Source: a virus
IMG/VR virus record: IMGVR_UViG_3300036766_001049
Span: 1-46,605 of that record
Direction: 5' to 3' (one strand)
DNA: 46,605 nt
How positions within the stretch are numbered: position 1 is the first letter of the stretch; every line of letters begins with the position of its first letter. The position numbers and the translations under genes were made by a program. Positions 22,180-30,067 of this stretch are shown piece after piece. Under the pieces are notes generated by a model. The model was not told the DNA's origin. It did no database searches and was given only the letters and a program-made list of their open reading frames with translations.

Positions 22180-22683
22180 ATGAAGACTTTAGCGCATAAG
22201 AAGGCATTAGATATTTTAATTGATTGTTACAAGCGAAAAGGTGTGGTATTTACAATGGGTTGTGGCGGATCAGCTTCAACTGCTTCCCATTTTGCTGCTG
22301 ATTTAGCTAAAACGGTGGGTGGATTTAAAACAATTTCACTGGTAGATAATACTCCTTTAGTCAGCGCTATAACTAATGACTTAGGATGGGATAGAGTATT
22401 TGATTTCCAACTAGATTCTTGGCTTACAAAAAATGATGTTTTAGTTGGATTTTCCGTACATGGTGGCAGTGATGATTGGTCACAAAATCTGGTTAGGGCT
22501 ATGAAACTCGCCAAGGAAAGAAAAGCTAAGATTATTGGGTTTACAGGTAGAAGTGGTGGAAAAATGAAAGAGATGGCTGATGCTTGTCTTACCGCTCCAG
22601 GTGATACATGGGATACAGTAGAAGGGGTACATAGTGTTCTTGCTCATGACGTAATATTTGACTTAAAGGAGAGGTTAAAATGA
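22180..22683 (+). CDS. gmhA: Phosphoheptose isomerase-like SIS protein (GmhA type)
   Basis: 167 residues. GCGGSASTASHFAADL (27-42) matches the GmhA signature GxGGSAxxxxHFAxEL. GFSVHGGSDDWSQNLVRAM is the second SIS sugar-phosphate loop, and EGVHSVLAHDVIF contains the late catalytic-region His. GmhA converts sedoheptulose 7-phosphate to heptose 7-phosphate. GGAGGG lies before the ATG. The next gene, a transaldolase that could supply sedoheptulose 7-phosphate, overlaps by ATGA. Another SIS sugar isomerase is the alternative. Confidence 0.75.
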   Translation: MKTLAHKKALDILIDCYKRKGVVFTMGCGGSASTASHFAADLAKTVGGFKTISLVDNTPLVSAITNDLGWDRVFDFQLDSWLTKNDVLVGFSVHGGSDDWSQNLVRAMKLAKERKAKIIGFTGRSGGKMKEMADACLTAPGDTWDTVEGVHSVLAHDVIFDLKERLK

Positions 22684-23375
22684 GTGGTATATTTTATGAC
22701 TCTGCAAATCTTGTTGATTTTAAAAAGTGGTTTGATGCCGGGATACTTGGAGGGGTAACAACTAACCCAGTAATTTTACAAAAAGAGGGAGTATTTAATA
22801 TACCGGAACATATTTCAAAAATGATTGATATTTGTGGTATAAATTTTCCGATATCAATTGAAATTCCAGATTCTACTTGGTCTATAGGGCAAATGGTTGA
22901 TCTTGCACGTTTATATAATAAAAAATTTCCTACTAATGCTGTGATTAAAATCCCTATGGATTGTAGGGATTCACAAAAATCATTTGAAGTTATGAATATT
23001 TTAAATTATGAAGGTTTACAAGTTAATGCTACTTTAGGGTTAACAACTGGACAGTTAATTGGGGCTATGGAAACCCATGCTACTTATATCAGTCTGTTTT
23101 GGGGAAGATGTGAGGAGACAGGGGGCATTGGGGCTGAAAAAACTTTAACTACAGTATTAAAATACCGCGAAGTACATAATTTAGATTCAAAGATAATTAT
23201 TGGCAGTATACGAAATGTAAATCAAATTGATACTGCTTTTCTACTGGGAGCAGATATAGTCACCATCCCGCCAAAATTATTAGAAGAATGGATGTTTACA
23301 AAAAGAGGTGTAGAAACAGCAGACCAGTTTAACAATGCCTATCTGGAAATTAAGGATAAAGTGACTTTAATATGA
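22680..23375 (+). CDS. Transaldolase, FSA/TalC type
   Basis: 231 residues, usual length for the small transaldolase/fructose-6-phosphate aldolase group. IFYDSANLVDFKKW and GVTTNPVILQKEG form the start, NAVIKIPM holds the Schiff-base Lys (about residue 90), and IIIGSIRNVNQIDTAFLLGA and DIVTIPPKLLEE complete the barrel. It can make sedoheptulose 7-phosphate from fructose 6-phosphate. Similar genes occur in cyanophages for carbon metabolism, but here the gene is coupled to a GmhA-like isomerase, which suggests heptose supply. Confidence 0.85.
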   Translation: MSGIFYDSANLVDFKKWFDAGILGGVTTNPVILQKEGVFNIPEHISKMIDICGINFPISIEIPDSTWSIGQMVDLARLYNKKFPTNAVIKIPMDCRDSQKSFEVMNILNYEGLQVNATLGLTTGQLIGAMETHATYISLFWGRCEETGGIGAEKTLTTVLKYREVHNLDSKIIIGSIRNVNQIDTAFLLGADIVTIPPKLLEEWMFTKRGVETADQFNNAYLEIKDKVTLI

Positions 23376-24019
23376 ATACTTACGAATATATTGTAAATAA
23401 ATACAAGATTAATGTTGGGCATCAACATTTAATTGATGTTGAAGGAATGGTTGGAAGTGTTGCGCTTTCAAAGTTGTTTGCAGAACTTAATTTTAACTTA
23501 GGTGCTGAAATTGGGGTTGATAAAGGTGAATTTTCAGAAGTTCTTTGTAAAGATAATCCAAACTTACACCTTTATAGTGTTGATCCTTGGATGAAAATTG
23601 CCTATGAAGATGGTAATCCGTATCGGGATCAACAAGAAAATTTTGATTTAGGTTATGAAGAATCAACTAAAAGACTTGCGCCATATAATTGCACTATCAT
23701 GCGAAAAACTTCGATGGAAGCCCTTGCAGATTTTGAAGATAAATCACTTGATTTTGTCTATATTGACGCCAACCATGACTTCCCCAATTTTACAATGGAT
23801 TTACATTATTGGATAAAGAAAGTAAGGCCGGGAGGAATTATTTCAGGACATGATTATGCTTATTTTTCATATAGTAAATTTAATCATGTTAAAAGGGCAT
23901 TAATCGCTTATGCTCGTTCTTACAGAATGATTCCTCTCTTCGCTGTTATGTACGACGTAAATGGATTGAAACGGGATCATTTCAGGAGTTGGTTTTATGT
24001 TATACCCGATAACGCTTGA
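23372..24019 (+). CDS. Class I methyltransferase (Methyltransf_24 type)
   Basis: 215 residues. GAEIGVDKGEFSEVL is the SAM loop, LHLYSVDPWMK the acidic strand, LDFVYIDANHDFPNFTMDL the metal-site-like IDANH, and VRPGGIISGHDY the following strand. These are marks of the small-molecule O-methyltransferase group common in polysaccharide loci. The next gene is a close relative and overlaps by 23 bases, so the pair likely arose by duplication and modifies different positions. Confidence 0.8.
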   Translation: MNTYEYIVNKYKINVGHQHLIDVEGMVGSVALSKLFAELNFNLGAEIGVDKGEFSEVLCKDNPNLHLYSVDPWMKIAYEDGNPYRDQQENFDLGYEESTKRLAPYNCTIMRKTSMEALADFEDKSLDFVYIDANHDFPNFTMDLHYWIKKVRPGGIISGHDYAYFSYSKFNHVKRALIAYARSYRMIPLFAVMYDVNGLKRDHFRSWFYVIPDNA

Positions 24020-24560
24020 ACATTTCGGTAGACGCACTGCTTTAATAGATCTTTTTAGAGATCTTAATTTTAAGGTAGGTGTTGAAATTGGGACAGATCA
24101 TGGTGATTATGCCAGAAATTTGTGTGCTGGGATTCCAGATTTAAAGTTGTACTGTATTGATCCTTGGGTTGCTTATACAGAAGGTAATGATGTTAAGAGC
24201 CAACAAGATGTAGAAGTAATCTACCAACACGCTCAAAAGAAACTTGAACCGTTTAATTGCCATATTATTAGGGAAACAAGTATGGATGCGCTTAAATATT
24301 TCACACCTAACAGTATGGATTTTGTGTTTATTGACGGAAATCATGAGTATGACCATGTTTTAGAAGATATTACGGCATGGGAGAAGATTGTTAGGCCGGG
24401 CGGGATTATTTGTGGACATGATTATAAAGTAGATCCAGTTAATAAATATGGAGTTATAGAGGCAGTTCAAAAATATACAACTGATAACAGGATATGGCCT
24501 TGGTTTATTCTAAGTGCTGGTGGTCGATTAGTTGATTGTTGGATGTGGAGGAAAATATGA
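23997..24560 (+). CDS. Class I methyltransferase, paralogue of the upstream gene
   Basis: 187 residues. GVEIGTDHGDYARNL, LYCIDPWVAYTEG, MDFVFIDGNHEYDHVLEDI and VRPGGIICGHDY align motif by motif with the preceding protein, which starts about 30 residues earlier. A methyltransferase of sugars or other small hydroxyl compounds is likely. It overlaps the next gene as ATGA and shares the operon. Confidence 0.8.
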   Translation: MLYPITLEHFGRRTALIDLFRDLNFKVGVEIGTDHGDYARNLCAGIPDLKLYCIDPWVAYTEGNDVKSQQDVEVIYQHAQKKLEPFNCHIIRETSMDALKYFTPNSMDFVFIDGNHEYDHVLEDITAWEKIVRPGGIICGHDYKVDPVNKYGVIEAVQKYTTDNRIWPWFILSAGGRLVDCWMWRKI

Positions 24561-25414
24561 TAAGTATATTTGCAAAACGGGCTTTTTTGAATACTAATCC
24601 TTATAGCGCTTTTGAATCAAAAGAAAAGTCATATAAAGGGTATGGGCATCTTCAGCGTGTATCTTCAATGATTCGGGCAGATCAAATAGCTAATTATCTT
24701 GGAGCAAAACTTAATCCCGAAAACGGATATGAAAATGATATATGTATTTACGTTAAACCAATGGTCAGAAAAGATGAGGATTTTAAATTTGAAGGTAAAA
24801 GATCTTATTTAGATATTGTAGATGGTCATAATTTAGGACAATTAATGTTAAAACATCCGGAAGTCGGAGTTATCGTCTGTTCACAAGCAGATTATGAAAT
24901 TATGTCAAAAGAACTACCTAACAAAGTAGTTTTAATTCCTCAACACCATTGTAATTTTGAAAGAATTAAAAGAAATTTAAATGGAATTAAAACAGTCGGA
25001 GTTATTGGTACAAAAAGTGCATTTGTATTTCTTCCTACAGGATTGAAAGAGGCATTGGCGAATAGGGATATAAAACTTTTGGAATATTCAAATTTTTTCT
25101 CTAGAGAAGATATTATAGATTTTTACTCAAAAATTGATATTCAAATTGTTTGGAGACCATATAAAATGAGACTTTCAAATCCATTAAAATTAGTAAATGC
25201 TGCTTCTTTTGGAATACCTACTTTTGCTCTTGATGAAAATACTTTTAAAGAGATTCAATGGTATGCCCCGGTTGAAAATTTGAATCAATTTTTAGATAAA
25301 TTAGATGCGTTTATGGCATTTCCACAACTTTATGAAGATTTTTCCGAACATTGTTTTAAAGAAGCTGAAAAATATCATATAGATAATATTACAAAGTTAT
25401 ATAAAAATTTATGA
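24557..25414 (+). CDS. Putative GT-B-type glycosyltransferase
   Basis: 285 residues from the ATG at 24557 (GGAGGAAAAT upstream; the frame is open further up to a TTG). The N-terminal part contains SYLDIVDGHNLGQLM and VIVCSQADYEIM. The C-terminal part has RLSNPLKLVNAASFGIPTFA, close in style to the nucleotide-sugar site of GT4-like enzymes (KLxNAxAxGxP). It is shorter than typical GT-B proteins (350-400), so one domain may be reduced. The context of sugar genes supports the call. Confidence 0.6.
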   Translation: MISIFAKRAFLNTNPYSAFESKEKSYKGYGHLQRVSSMIRADQIANYLGAKLNPENGYENDICIYVKPMVRKDEDFKFEGKRSYLDIVDGHNLGQLMLKHPEVGVIVCSQADYEIMSKELPNKVVLIPQHHCNFERIKRNLNGIKTVGVIGTKSAFVFLPTGLKEALANRDIKLLEYSNFFSREDIIDFYSKIDIQIVWRPYKMRLSNPLKLVNAASFGIPTFALDENTFKEIQWYAPVENLNQFLDKLDAFMAFPQLYEDFSEHCFKEAEKYHIDNITKLYKNL

Positions 25415-26370
25415 TTATAACGCAAACACCTTTAAGAATTAGTCTATTCGGAGGAAATACAGATTTTCGGGAGTATTTTCTTAATTATGGGGGGTTAGTT
25501 CTGACTACAACCATAGATAAATATATCTATTGTATAGTTAAAGAAAGATTTGATAAAAAAATTATTATAAATTATTCAGTTAAAGAATCCGTTGACGATA
25601 TAAAAGATATCAAACATGAATTAGTAAGAGAAGCATTAAAATTATTAGGAATAACACATGGGATAGAAATTTCATTTATGGCTGATATTCCAAGTGAAGG
25701 AACGGGTTTGGCATCTTCCAGTAGTGTGTTAATTGGACTTTTAAATGCTTTGCATAATTATTTAGGAGAAAATGTCAATCCTAAACAATTAGCTGAAGAA
25801 GCTTGTTACATTGAGATAGATATTCTCAAAAAACCTATTGGAATACAGGATCAATACGAAATTGCCTATGGAGGATTAAGAAAGTTTGAATTTAATAATG
25901 AAATAAAAACTGAAAGAATTAATATTTCAGATTCTCTAAGAGAAGATTTAAATAACAGTTTAATGTTATTTTATAGTGGAATTACTCGTGAAAGTAATAA
26001 AGTCTTATCGACTTTTGATGTGGTAAAAAATAAGCTATTATTAGATCAAACCAAGAAATTGGCTGATGATGCAATTATAACTTTGTTAAAAGGTGATTTA
26101 AAGAGAATAGGACAGCTTCTTGATATTTCTTGGGAGTTAAAAAAGAAAACAAATAATAAAGTTACCAATGATGGAATTGATTTAATGTACCAAAAAGCTA
26201 AACAAGCTGATGCAATTGGAGGAAAGATAATTGGAGCCGGGGGTGGTGGATTTTTATTAATAATGTTTCCTGCTAATAAGAGAGCAAAAATTAGAGAAGC
26301 ATTAAAAGATTATAAAGAAATGCCTTTTAGATTTAGTAAATTTGGGAGTAGAGTTATTTTAAATATATAG
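25411..26370 (+). CDS. hddA: GHMP kinase, HddA-like heptose 7-phosphate kinase
   Basis: 319 residues. TPLRISLFGGNTDF and LVLTTTIDKYIY are typical of the HddA branch. GTGLASSSS (97-105) is the GHMP ATP loop, PIGIQDQYEIAYGG is conserved in HddA, and GGKIIGAGGGGFLLI is the C-terminal GHMP motif. HddA phosphorylates D-glycero-alpha-D-manno-heptose 7-phosphate at position 1. With the GmhA-like gene 2.7 kb upstream this gives a plausible nucleotide-heptose path. Fucokinase-like or other sugar kinases are alternatives. ATGA overlap with the gene before. Confidence 0.8.
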   Translation: MIITQTPLRISLFGGNTDFREYFLNYGGLVLTTTIDKYIYCIVKERFDKKIIINYSVKESVDDIKDIKHELVREALKLLGITHGIEISFMADIPSEGTGLASSSSVLIGLLNALHNYLGENVNPKQLAEEACYIEIDILKKPIGIQDQYEIAYGGLRKFEFNNEIKTERINISDSLREDLNNSLMLFYSGITRESNKVLSTFDVVKNKLLLDQTKKLADDAIITLLKGDLKRIGQLLDISWELKKKTNNKVTNDGIDLMYQKAKQADAIGGKIIGAGGGGFLLIMFPANKRAKIREALKDYKEMPFRFSKFGSRVILNI

Positions 26371-26386
26371 TTGAAAGGATTTATAT

Positions 26387-27343
26387 ATGAGTTCAATTTT
26401 AGTTACAGGTGGCGCTGGCTTCATAGGAAGTCACTTAGTCGATCGCCTTCTGCGTGAAAATAATTGGGTAACATCTATAAGTGGGCATAGTGATAAAGTC
26501 ACTGTTATTGATGACTTTTCTATGGGCAAGAGAGAAAACCTTCCCAAACACCCCCGTTTAAAAATTGTTGAGGCTTCTATATTAGCTGATATTGGTTATT
26601 TATTTAAAGGGATTGATATAGTTTTCCATCTGGCTGCTTTAACTAAACCTACATGGTCATTGCTTCATATACCGGAAACTAATCACATAAATATAGATGG
26701 AACAGTTAAGATTTTGGAACATTGTAGAGATTATAAGATTAAAAGATTGGTTTTTGTATCAAGTTCAGCAATTTATGGTGAACAGAAGAAATATCCGACA
26801 AGTGAAGATGCTATCCCTAATCCTATGAATCCTTACGCGCTCACAAAGTTGATAGGAGAACAGTATTGCAAACTTTTCCAGTTAATGTATGGATTGGAAA
26901 GTAATTATATACGACCTTTTAATGTTTATGGGAAAAGACAAAGTCCTGTGGGAGAATATGGCGCTGCTGTGCCAAAATTCATTGATAGGATAAATTCGAT
27001 TAAAAATGATATAGAAACAGGCGAAATTCCTTTCATTACTGGTGATGGGGAACAGACAAGGGACTTTATTTATATAGATGATGCTGTAGATATTATGATT
27101 CGGGCATCAAAGTCAAAGGTGTTTGGAAGGGCGTTTAATGCAGGAAGTGGAAAAAATATCTCAATAAATAAATTGTATGACAAAGTAACAACGATAATGA
27201 ATGAAAAAGTTAAACCTTTCTATGCAGATGCAATTTTTGAACCAAGACAAACATTGGCAGATATGACACAAGTTAAAAAGATATTAGGTTGGAAACCAAA
27301 AATCAGTCTTGAAGAAGGGTTAAGAAGAACTATTAATGGATAA
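26387..27343 (+). CDS. NAD-dependent sugar epimerase/dehydratase
   Basis: 318 residues, extended short-chain dehydrogenase. TGGAGFIGSHLVDRLL is the NAD site, VFVSSSAIYGE holds the catalytic Ser/Thr region, NPYALTKLIGEQY the Tyr-xxx-Lys pair, and DGEQTRDFIYIDDAVDI the substrate part. It resembles UDP-glucose 4-epimerase and related nucleotide-sugar enzymes; the exact sugar cannot be told. GAAAGGA lies upstream. It could remodel the activated heptose or supply a different donor. Confidence 0.85.
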   Translation: MSSILVTGGAGFIGSHLVDRLLRENNWVTSISGHSDKVTVIDDFSMGKRENLPKHPRLKIVEASILADIGYLFKGIDIVFHLAALTKPTWSLLHIPETNHINIDGTVKILEHCRDYKIKRLVFVSSSAIYGEQKKYPTSEDAIPNPMNPYALTKLIGEQYCKLFQLMYGLESNYIRPFNVYGKRQSPVGEYGAAVPKFIDRINSIKNDIETGEIPFITGDGEQTRDFIYIDDAVDIMIRASKSKVFGRAFNAGSGKNISINKLYDKVTTIMNEKVKPFYADAIFEPRQTLADMTQVKKILGWKPKISLEEGLRRTING

Positions 27344-27656
27344 ATTAATAAAAATACTTTGTGTTTGTAATAAAGGTGAATGTCGAAGTGTTGGGGCTAG
27401 AATGTGTCTTAATGAACGCGGGTATACAAATGTAATCGCTATCGGCGTAACTAATACATCAATGAAAACATTGGCTATGCTTTGGAATTGGGCTGATTTA
27501 ATTTTGTTGGCAAAACCTACACATAATGTATTTTTTCCTATATCAGATAAAGTTTATACAAAATTTACCATTGGTGAAGATAGGTGGCAAGACCCTTATA
27601 ACAAAGAATTACATAAAATTATAAATAAAAAATTAGATTTGGTAGGGTTAAAATGA
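27336..27656 (+). CDS. Low-molecular-weight phosphatase-like protein
   Basis: 106 residues, short for the family (about 150). CNKGECRSVGA contains the C(X)5R phosphate loop with Cys11 and Arg17, and RWQDPYNKEL supplies the Asp-Pro loop (Asp86) that gives the general acid. LMW phosphatases act on phosphotyrosine or small phosphates. The heptose route needs a 1,7-bisphosphate phosphatase, and no HAD-type GmhB is visible, so this protein is a candidate replacement. That role is inference. Overlaps by eight and four bases with the neighbours. Confidence 0.6.
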   Translation: MDKLIKILCVCNKGECRSVGARMCLNERGYTNVIAIGVTNTSMKTLAMLWNWADLILLAKPTHNVFFPISDKVYTKFTIGEDRWQDPYNKELHKIINKKLDLVGLK

Positions 27657-28423
27657 AAGTAGGAATTGTCGGATATGGCTGGGTAGGAAAAGCGATGCAT
27701 AAATTATTTCCGGAAGCATTGATTCATGACTCTGTTCCTACTTTTGCATCAAGATGGACAAAAGAACAGATTAATGAGTGTGATATTGCTTTTGTTTGTG
27801 TCCCTACGCCAGCAATTGATGAAGGCAAACTTGATACTTCTATTGTTGAGGAAGTAATTGTGTGGTGCGAATGTCCTTTTCTTGTTATTCGTTCAACTGT
27901 AAATCCGGGCGATTGTGACAAGTGGATTAAAAAATATAATAAGAAGATTTTGTACCAACCGGAATTTTTAGGGGAGACACCAAATCATCCACTCTTAGAT
28001 CCCAAAACAAGGCAGTGGTTGGTAATTGGTGGGCAAGATTATAAAACAAGAAGAAAGTTAATCGAACTCTATACAACAGTCTATAATGCCAATATAACAA
28101 TCAGACAACTTTCTCTTTTGGAAGCTGAGATTGTAAAACTTTCGGAGAATAGAGCAATTTCGTTTAAGGTTGCACAAATTCAAGAGCTATACGATGTATG
28201 CGAAAAAGCAGATGTAGATTTTTATGTTATCCGCGAGGCGGTTTATGGTGATGATTCCCGTTTTGATCTGTGGTGGTCGTTCATATTTCCAGATAAAAGA
28301 GGATTTCAGAGTAAGTGTTTGCCAAAAGACGTTTATGCTTGGTGTGCATGGGCAGAAAGTCTAGGTTATAAACCAGAAATTACAAGAGCAATTTTGGAGA
28401 AAAATAAAGAATGGATACGATAG
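27653..28423 (+). CDS. UDP-glucose/GDP-mannose dehydrogenase-like protein, shortened
   Basis: 256 residues; usual enzymes have about 430. GIVGYGWVGKAM is the NAD fold, VIRSTVNPGDCDKW and YQPEFLGETPNHP are typical of UGD, AEIVKLSENRAISFKVAQIQ is the central dimer helix, and CLPKDVYAW carries the catalytic Cys222. The C-terminal nucleotide-sugar domain is missing. It may oxidise a smaller sugar substrate or work with a partner. No frame break is visible, and the stop overlaps the next gene by 13 bases. Confidence 0.75.
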   Translation: MKVGIVGYGWVGKAMHKLFPEALIHDSVPTFASRWTKEQINECDIAFVCVPTPAIDEGKLDTSIVEEVIVWCECPFLVIRSTVNPGDCDKWIKKYNKKILYQPEFLGETPNHPLLDPKTRQWLVIGGQDYKTRRKLIELYTTVYNANITIRQLSLLEAEIVKLSENRAISFKVAQIQELYDVCEKADVDFYVIREAVYGDDSRFDLWWSFIFPDKRGFQSKCLPKDVYAWCAWAESLGYKPEITRAILEKNKEWIR

Positions 28424-30045
28424 AACTTAGTATATTGATTCCGGCCAGAAATGAAGAATTTCTGGGTCGCACTATTCAAGATATATTTGAAAATAGTGAA
28501 GCAGATACTGAAGTAATTGCCATCTTAGATGGTTATCTTCCTGATCCTGCTCTTAAACCAGACCCAAGATTAACAGTTATTTATAATCCGGTTTCAGTAG
28601 GCCAACGTGCTGGAACAAACCAAGCTGCCAAAATAGCTAGAGGTAAATACTTAATGAAGGCAGATGCTCATCTGGCTTTTGATAAAGGTTTTGACAGGAA
28701 AATGTTAGAAGCCTTCAAAGAAACAGGTGATAACGTAATTATGATTCCTATGATGCGCAATCTTCATGTGTTTGATTGGGTATGTCCGGAAGGCCATAGG
28801 CGCTATCAAAGTCCTTCAGGCGCTTGCGAGACGTGTGGTAAACCAACGGTAAAAGATATTGTTTGGATTCCTAAAAAGAGTCCAACTACTCATTCTTTTA
28901 CTTTTGACAAAACGATGCATTTTCAATACGATTCAGCATATTCTAAAAGACCAGAAGTACAAAAAGGCATAGAAATTAATGGAGTTTACAATCCAGACTT
29001 GCGGGAATCTATGAGTATTCAAGGATCCTGTTTCATGGTCTCCAAAGAAAAATACTTTGAACTAGATATTTGTAGTGAAGATTTCCATTCATGGGGACAG
29101 CAAGGTGTTGAAGTGGCTTGTAAGACGTGGCTTTCTGGAGGACGAGTATTAGTTAATATGAAGACTTGGTATGCTCATATGTTCCGAACTCGCGGTGGCG
29201 ACTTCGGCTTTCCCTATTCTAACCCTCAAGACAAAGTTAATGAGAACCGGGAATTATCGCGGGAATTGTTTCAAAAAGATCAGTGGCCTCTTGCTACCCG
29301 GAAGTTTCAATGGCTACTTGATAAGTTTAATCCGCCAGACTGGGGAGTCAGCAAGGGGGGTATATTTTATACTGATTCGCAGTTAGATGAGAAGATTGCC
29401 AAACCTGTCAGAGATAGGCTCCAAAAAATAAGTCAGGATAAAAAGATTAACATAGTCAGTGCCTCTTTAAAGAAAATGGATTTCGGAGTTAAAAATGTGC
29501 GCTTCCCGTCACTCACGAAAGGATATTATGCTATGCATAAACAGATTTTGGGAGCTTTGGAGAATAGTAAGGATGAGATTATATTTTTTACTGAACATGA
29601 CGTACTTTATCATCCTTCACACTTTGACTTTGAACCAAAGGATAAAGAAACCTTTTATTACAATCAAAATTGTTGGTATCTTAGAGATGATGGACACGCT
29701 TTGCACTATGACGTTAATCAATTATCAGGGCTTTGCGTATGGAGAGAAACTGCAATTATTCATTTTAGGGAGAAGCTCGCAAGAATAGAAAAAGAGGGTT
29801 TTTCGCGTAATATCGGTTTCGAGCCAATGACTCATCATAGAGTCCAATGGGAAAATGAGTTTAAAATGGACACTTGGAAATCTGAGTTTCCCAATATTGA
29901 TATTAGATTTGGTATTAACTCTACCGGTATGCGCTGGAAGAAAGATCAATACAGGAATCAACAGTTACTTATTAATTGGCAGGAAACAGATAATGAGATT
30001 CCTGGTTGGGGCAAAACTTCGGAAATTCTTCTTGTCTTTAAGTAA
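28411..30045 (+). CDS. Two-domain GT2 glycosyltransferase with a zinc-ribbon insert
   Basis: 544 residues. Residues 1-320 are the fourth local GT2: LSILIPARNEEFLGRTIQDI, VGQRAGTNQAAKIARGKY, KADAH (83-87), IQGSCFMVSKEKYFEL and WLSGGRVLVNMKTWYAHMF. A Cys-rich insert (CPEGHRRYQSPSGACETCG, residues 125-143) looks like a zinc ribbon and is absent from the three relatives. Residues about 355-544 (NIVSASLKKMD, IIFFTEHDVLYHPSHFDF) resemble a second GT-A-like domain with EHD in the metal-site position. Last gene of the sugar operon. Confidence 0.8.
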   Translation: MDTIELSILIPARNEEFLGRTIQDIFENSEADTEVIAILDGYLPDPALKPDPRLTVIYNPVSVGQRAGTNQAAKIARGKYLMKADAHLAFDKGFDRKMLEAFKETGDNVIMIPMMRNLHVFDWVCPEGHRRYQSPSGACETCGKPTVKDIVWIPKKSPTTHSFTFDKTMHFQYDSAYSKRPEVQKGIEINGVYNPDLRESMSIQGSCFMVSKEKYFELDICSEDFHSWGQQGVEVACKTWLSGGRVLVNMKTWYAHMFRTRGGDFGFPYSNPQDKVNENRELSRELFQKDQWPLATRKFQWLLDKFNPPDWGVSKGGIFYTDSQLDEKIAKPVRDRLQKISQDKKINIVSASLKKMDFGVKNVRFPSLTKGYYAMHKQILGALENSKDEIIFFTEHDVLYHPSHFDFEPKDKETFYYNQNCWYLRDDGHALHYDVNQLSGLCVWRETAIIHFREKLARIEKEGFSRNIGFEPMTHHRVQWENEFKMDTWKSEFPNIDIRFGINSTGMRWKKDQYRNQQLLINWQETDNEIPGWGKTSEILLVFK

Positions 30046-30059
30046 AATTATATTCTAAT
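30032..30059 (+). promoter_or_regulatory. Possible fibre gene promoter
   Basis: TTGTCT (30032-30037), 16 bases, TCTAAT (30054-30059), then eight bases to the ATG at 30068. The string TATTCTAATCTT recurs eight bases before another head gene at 38088. Confidence 0.45.
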
Positions 30060-30067
30060 CTTTAGAT

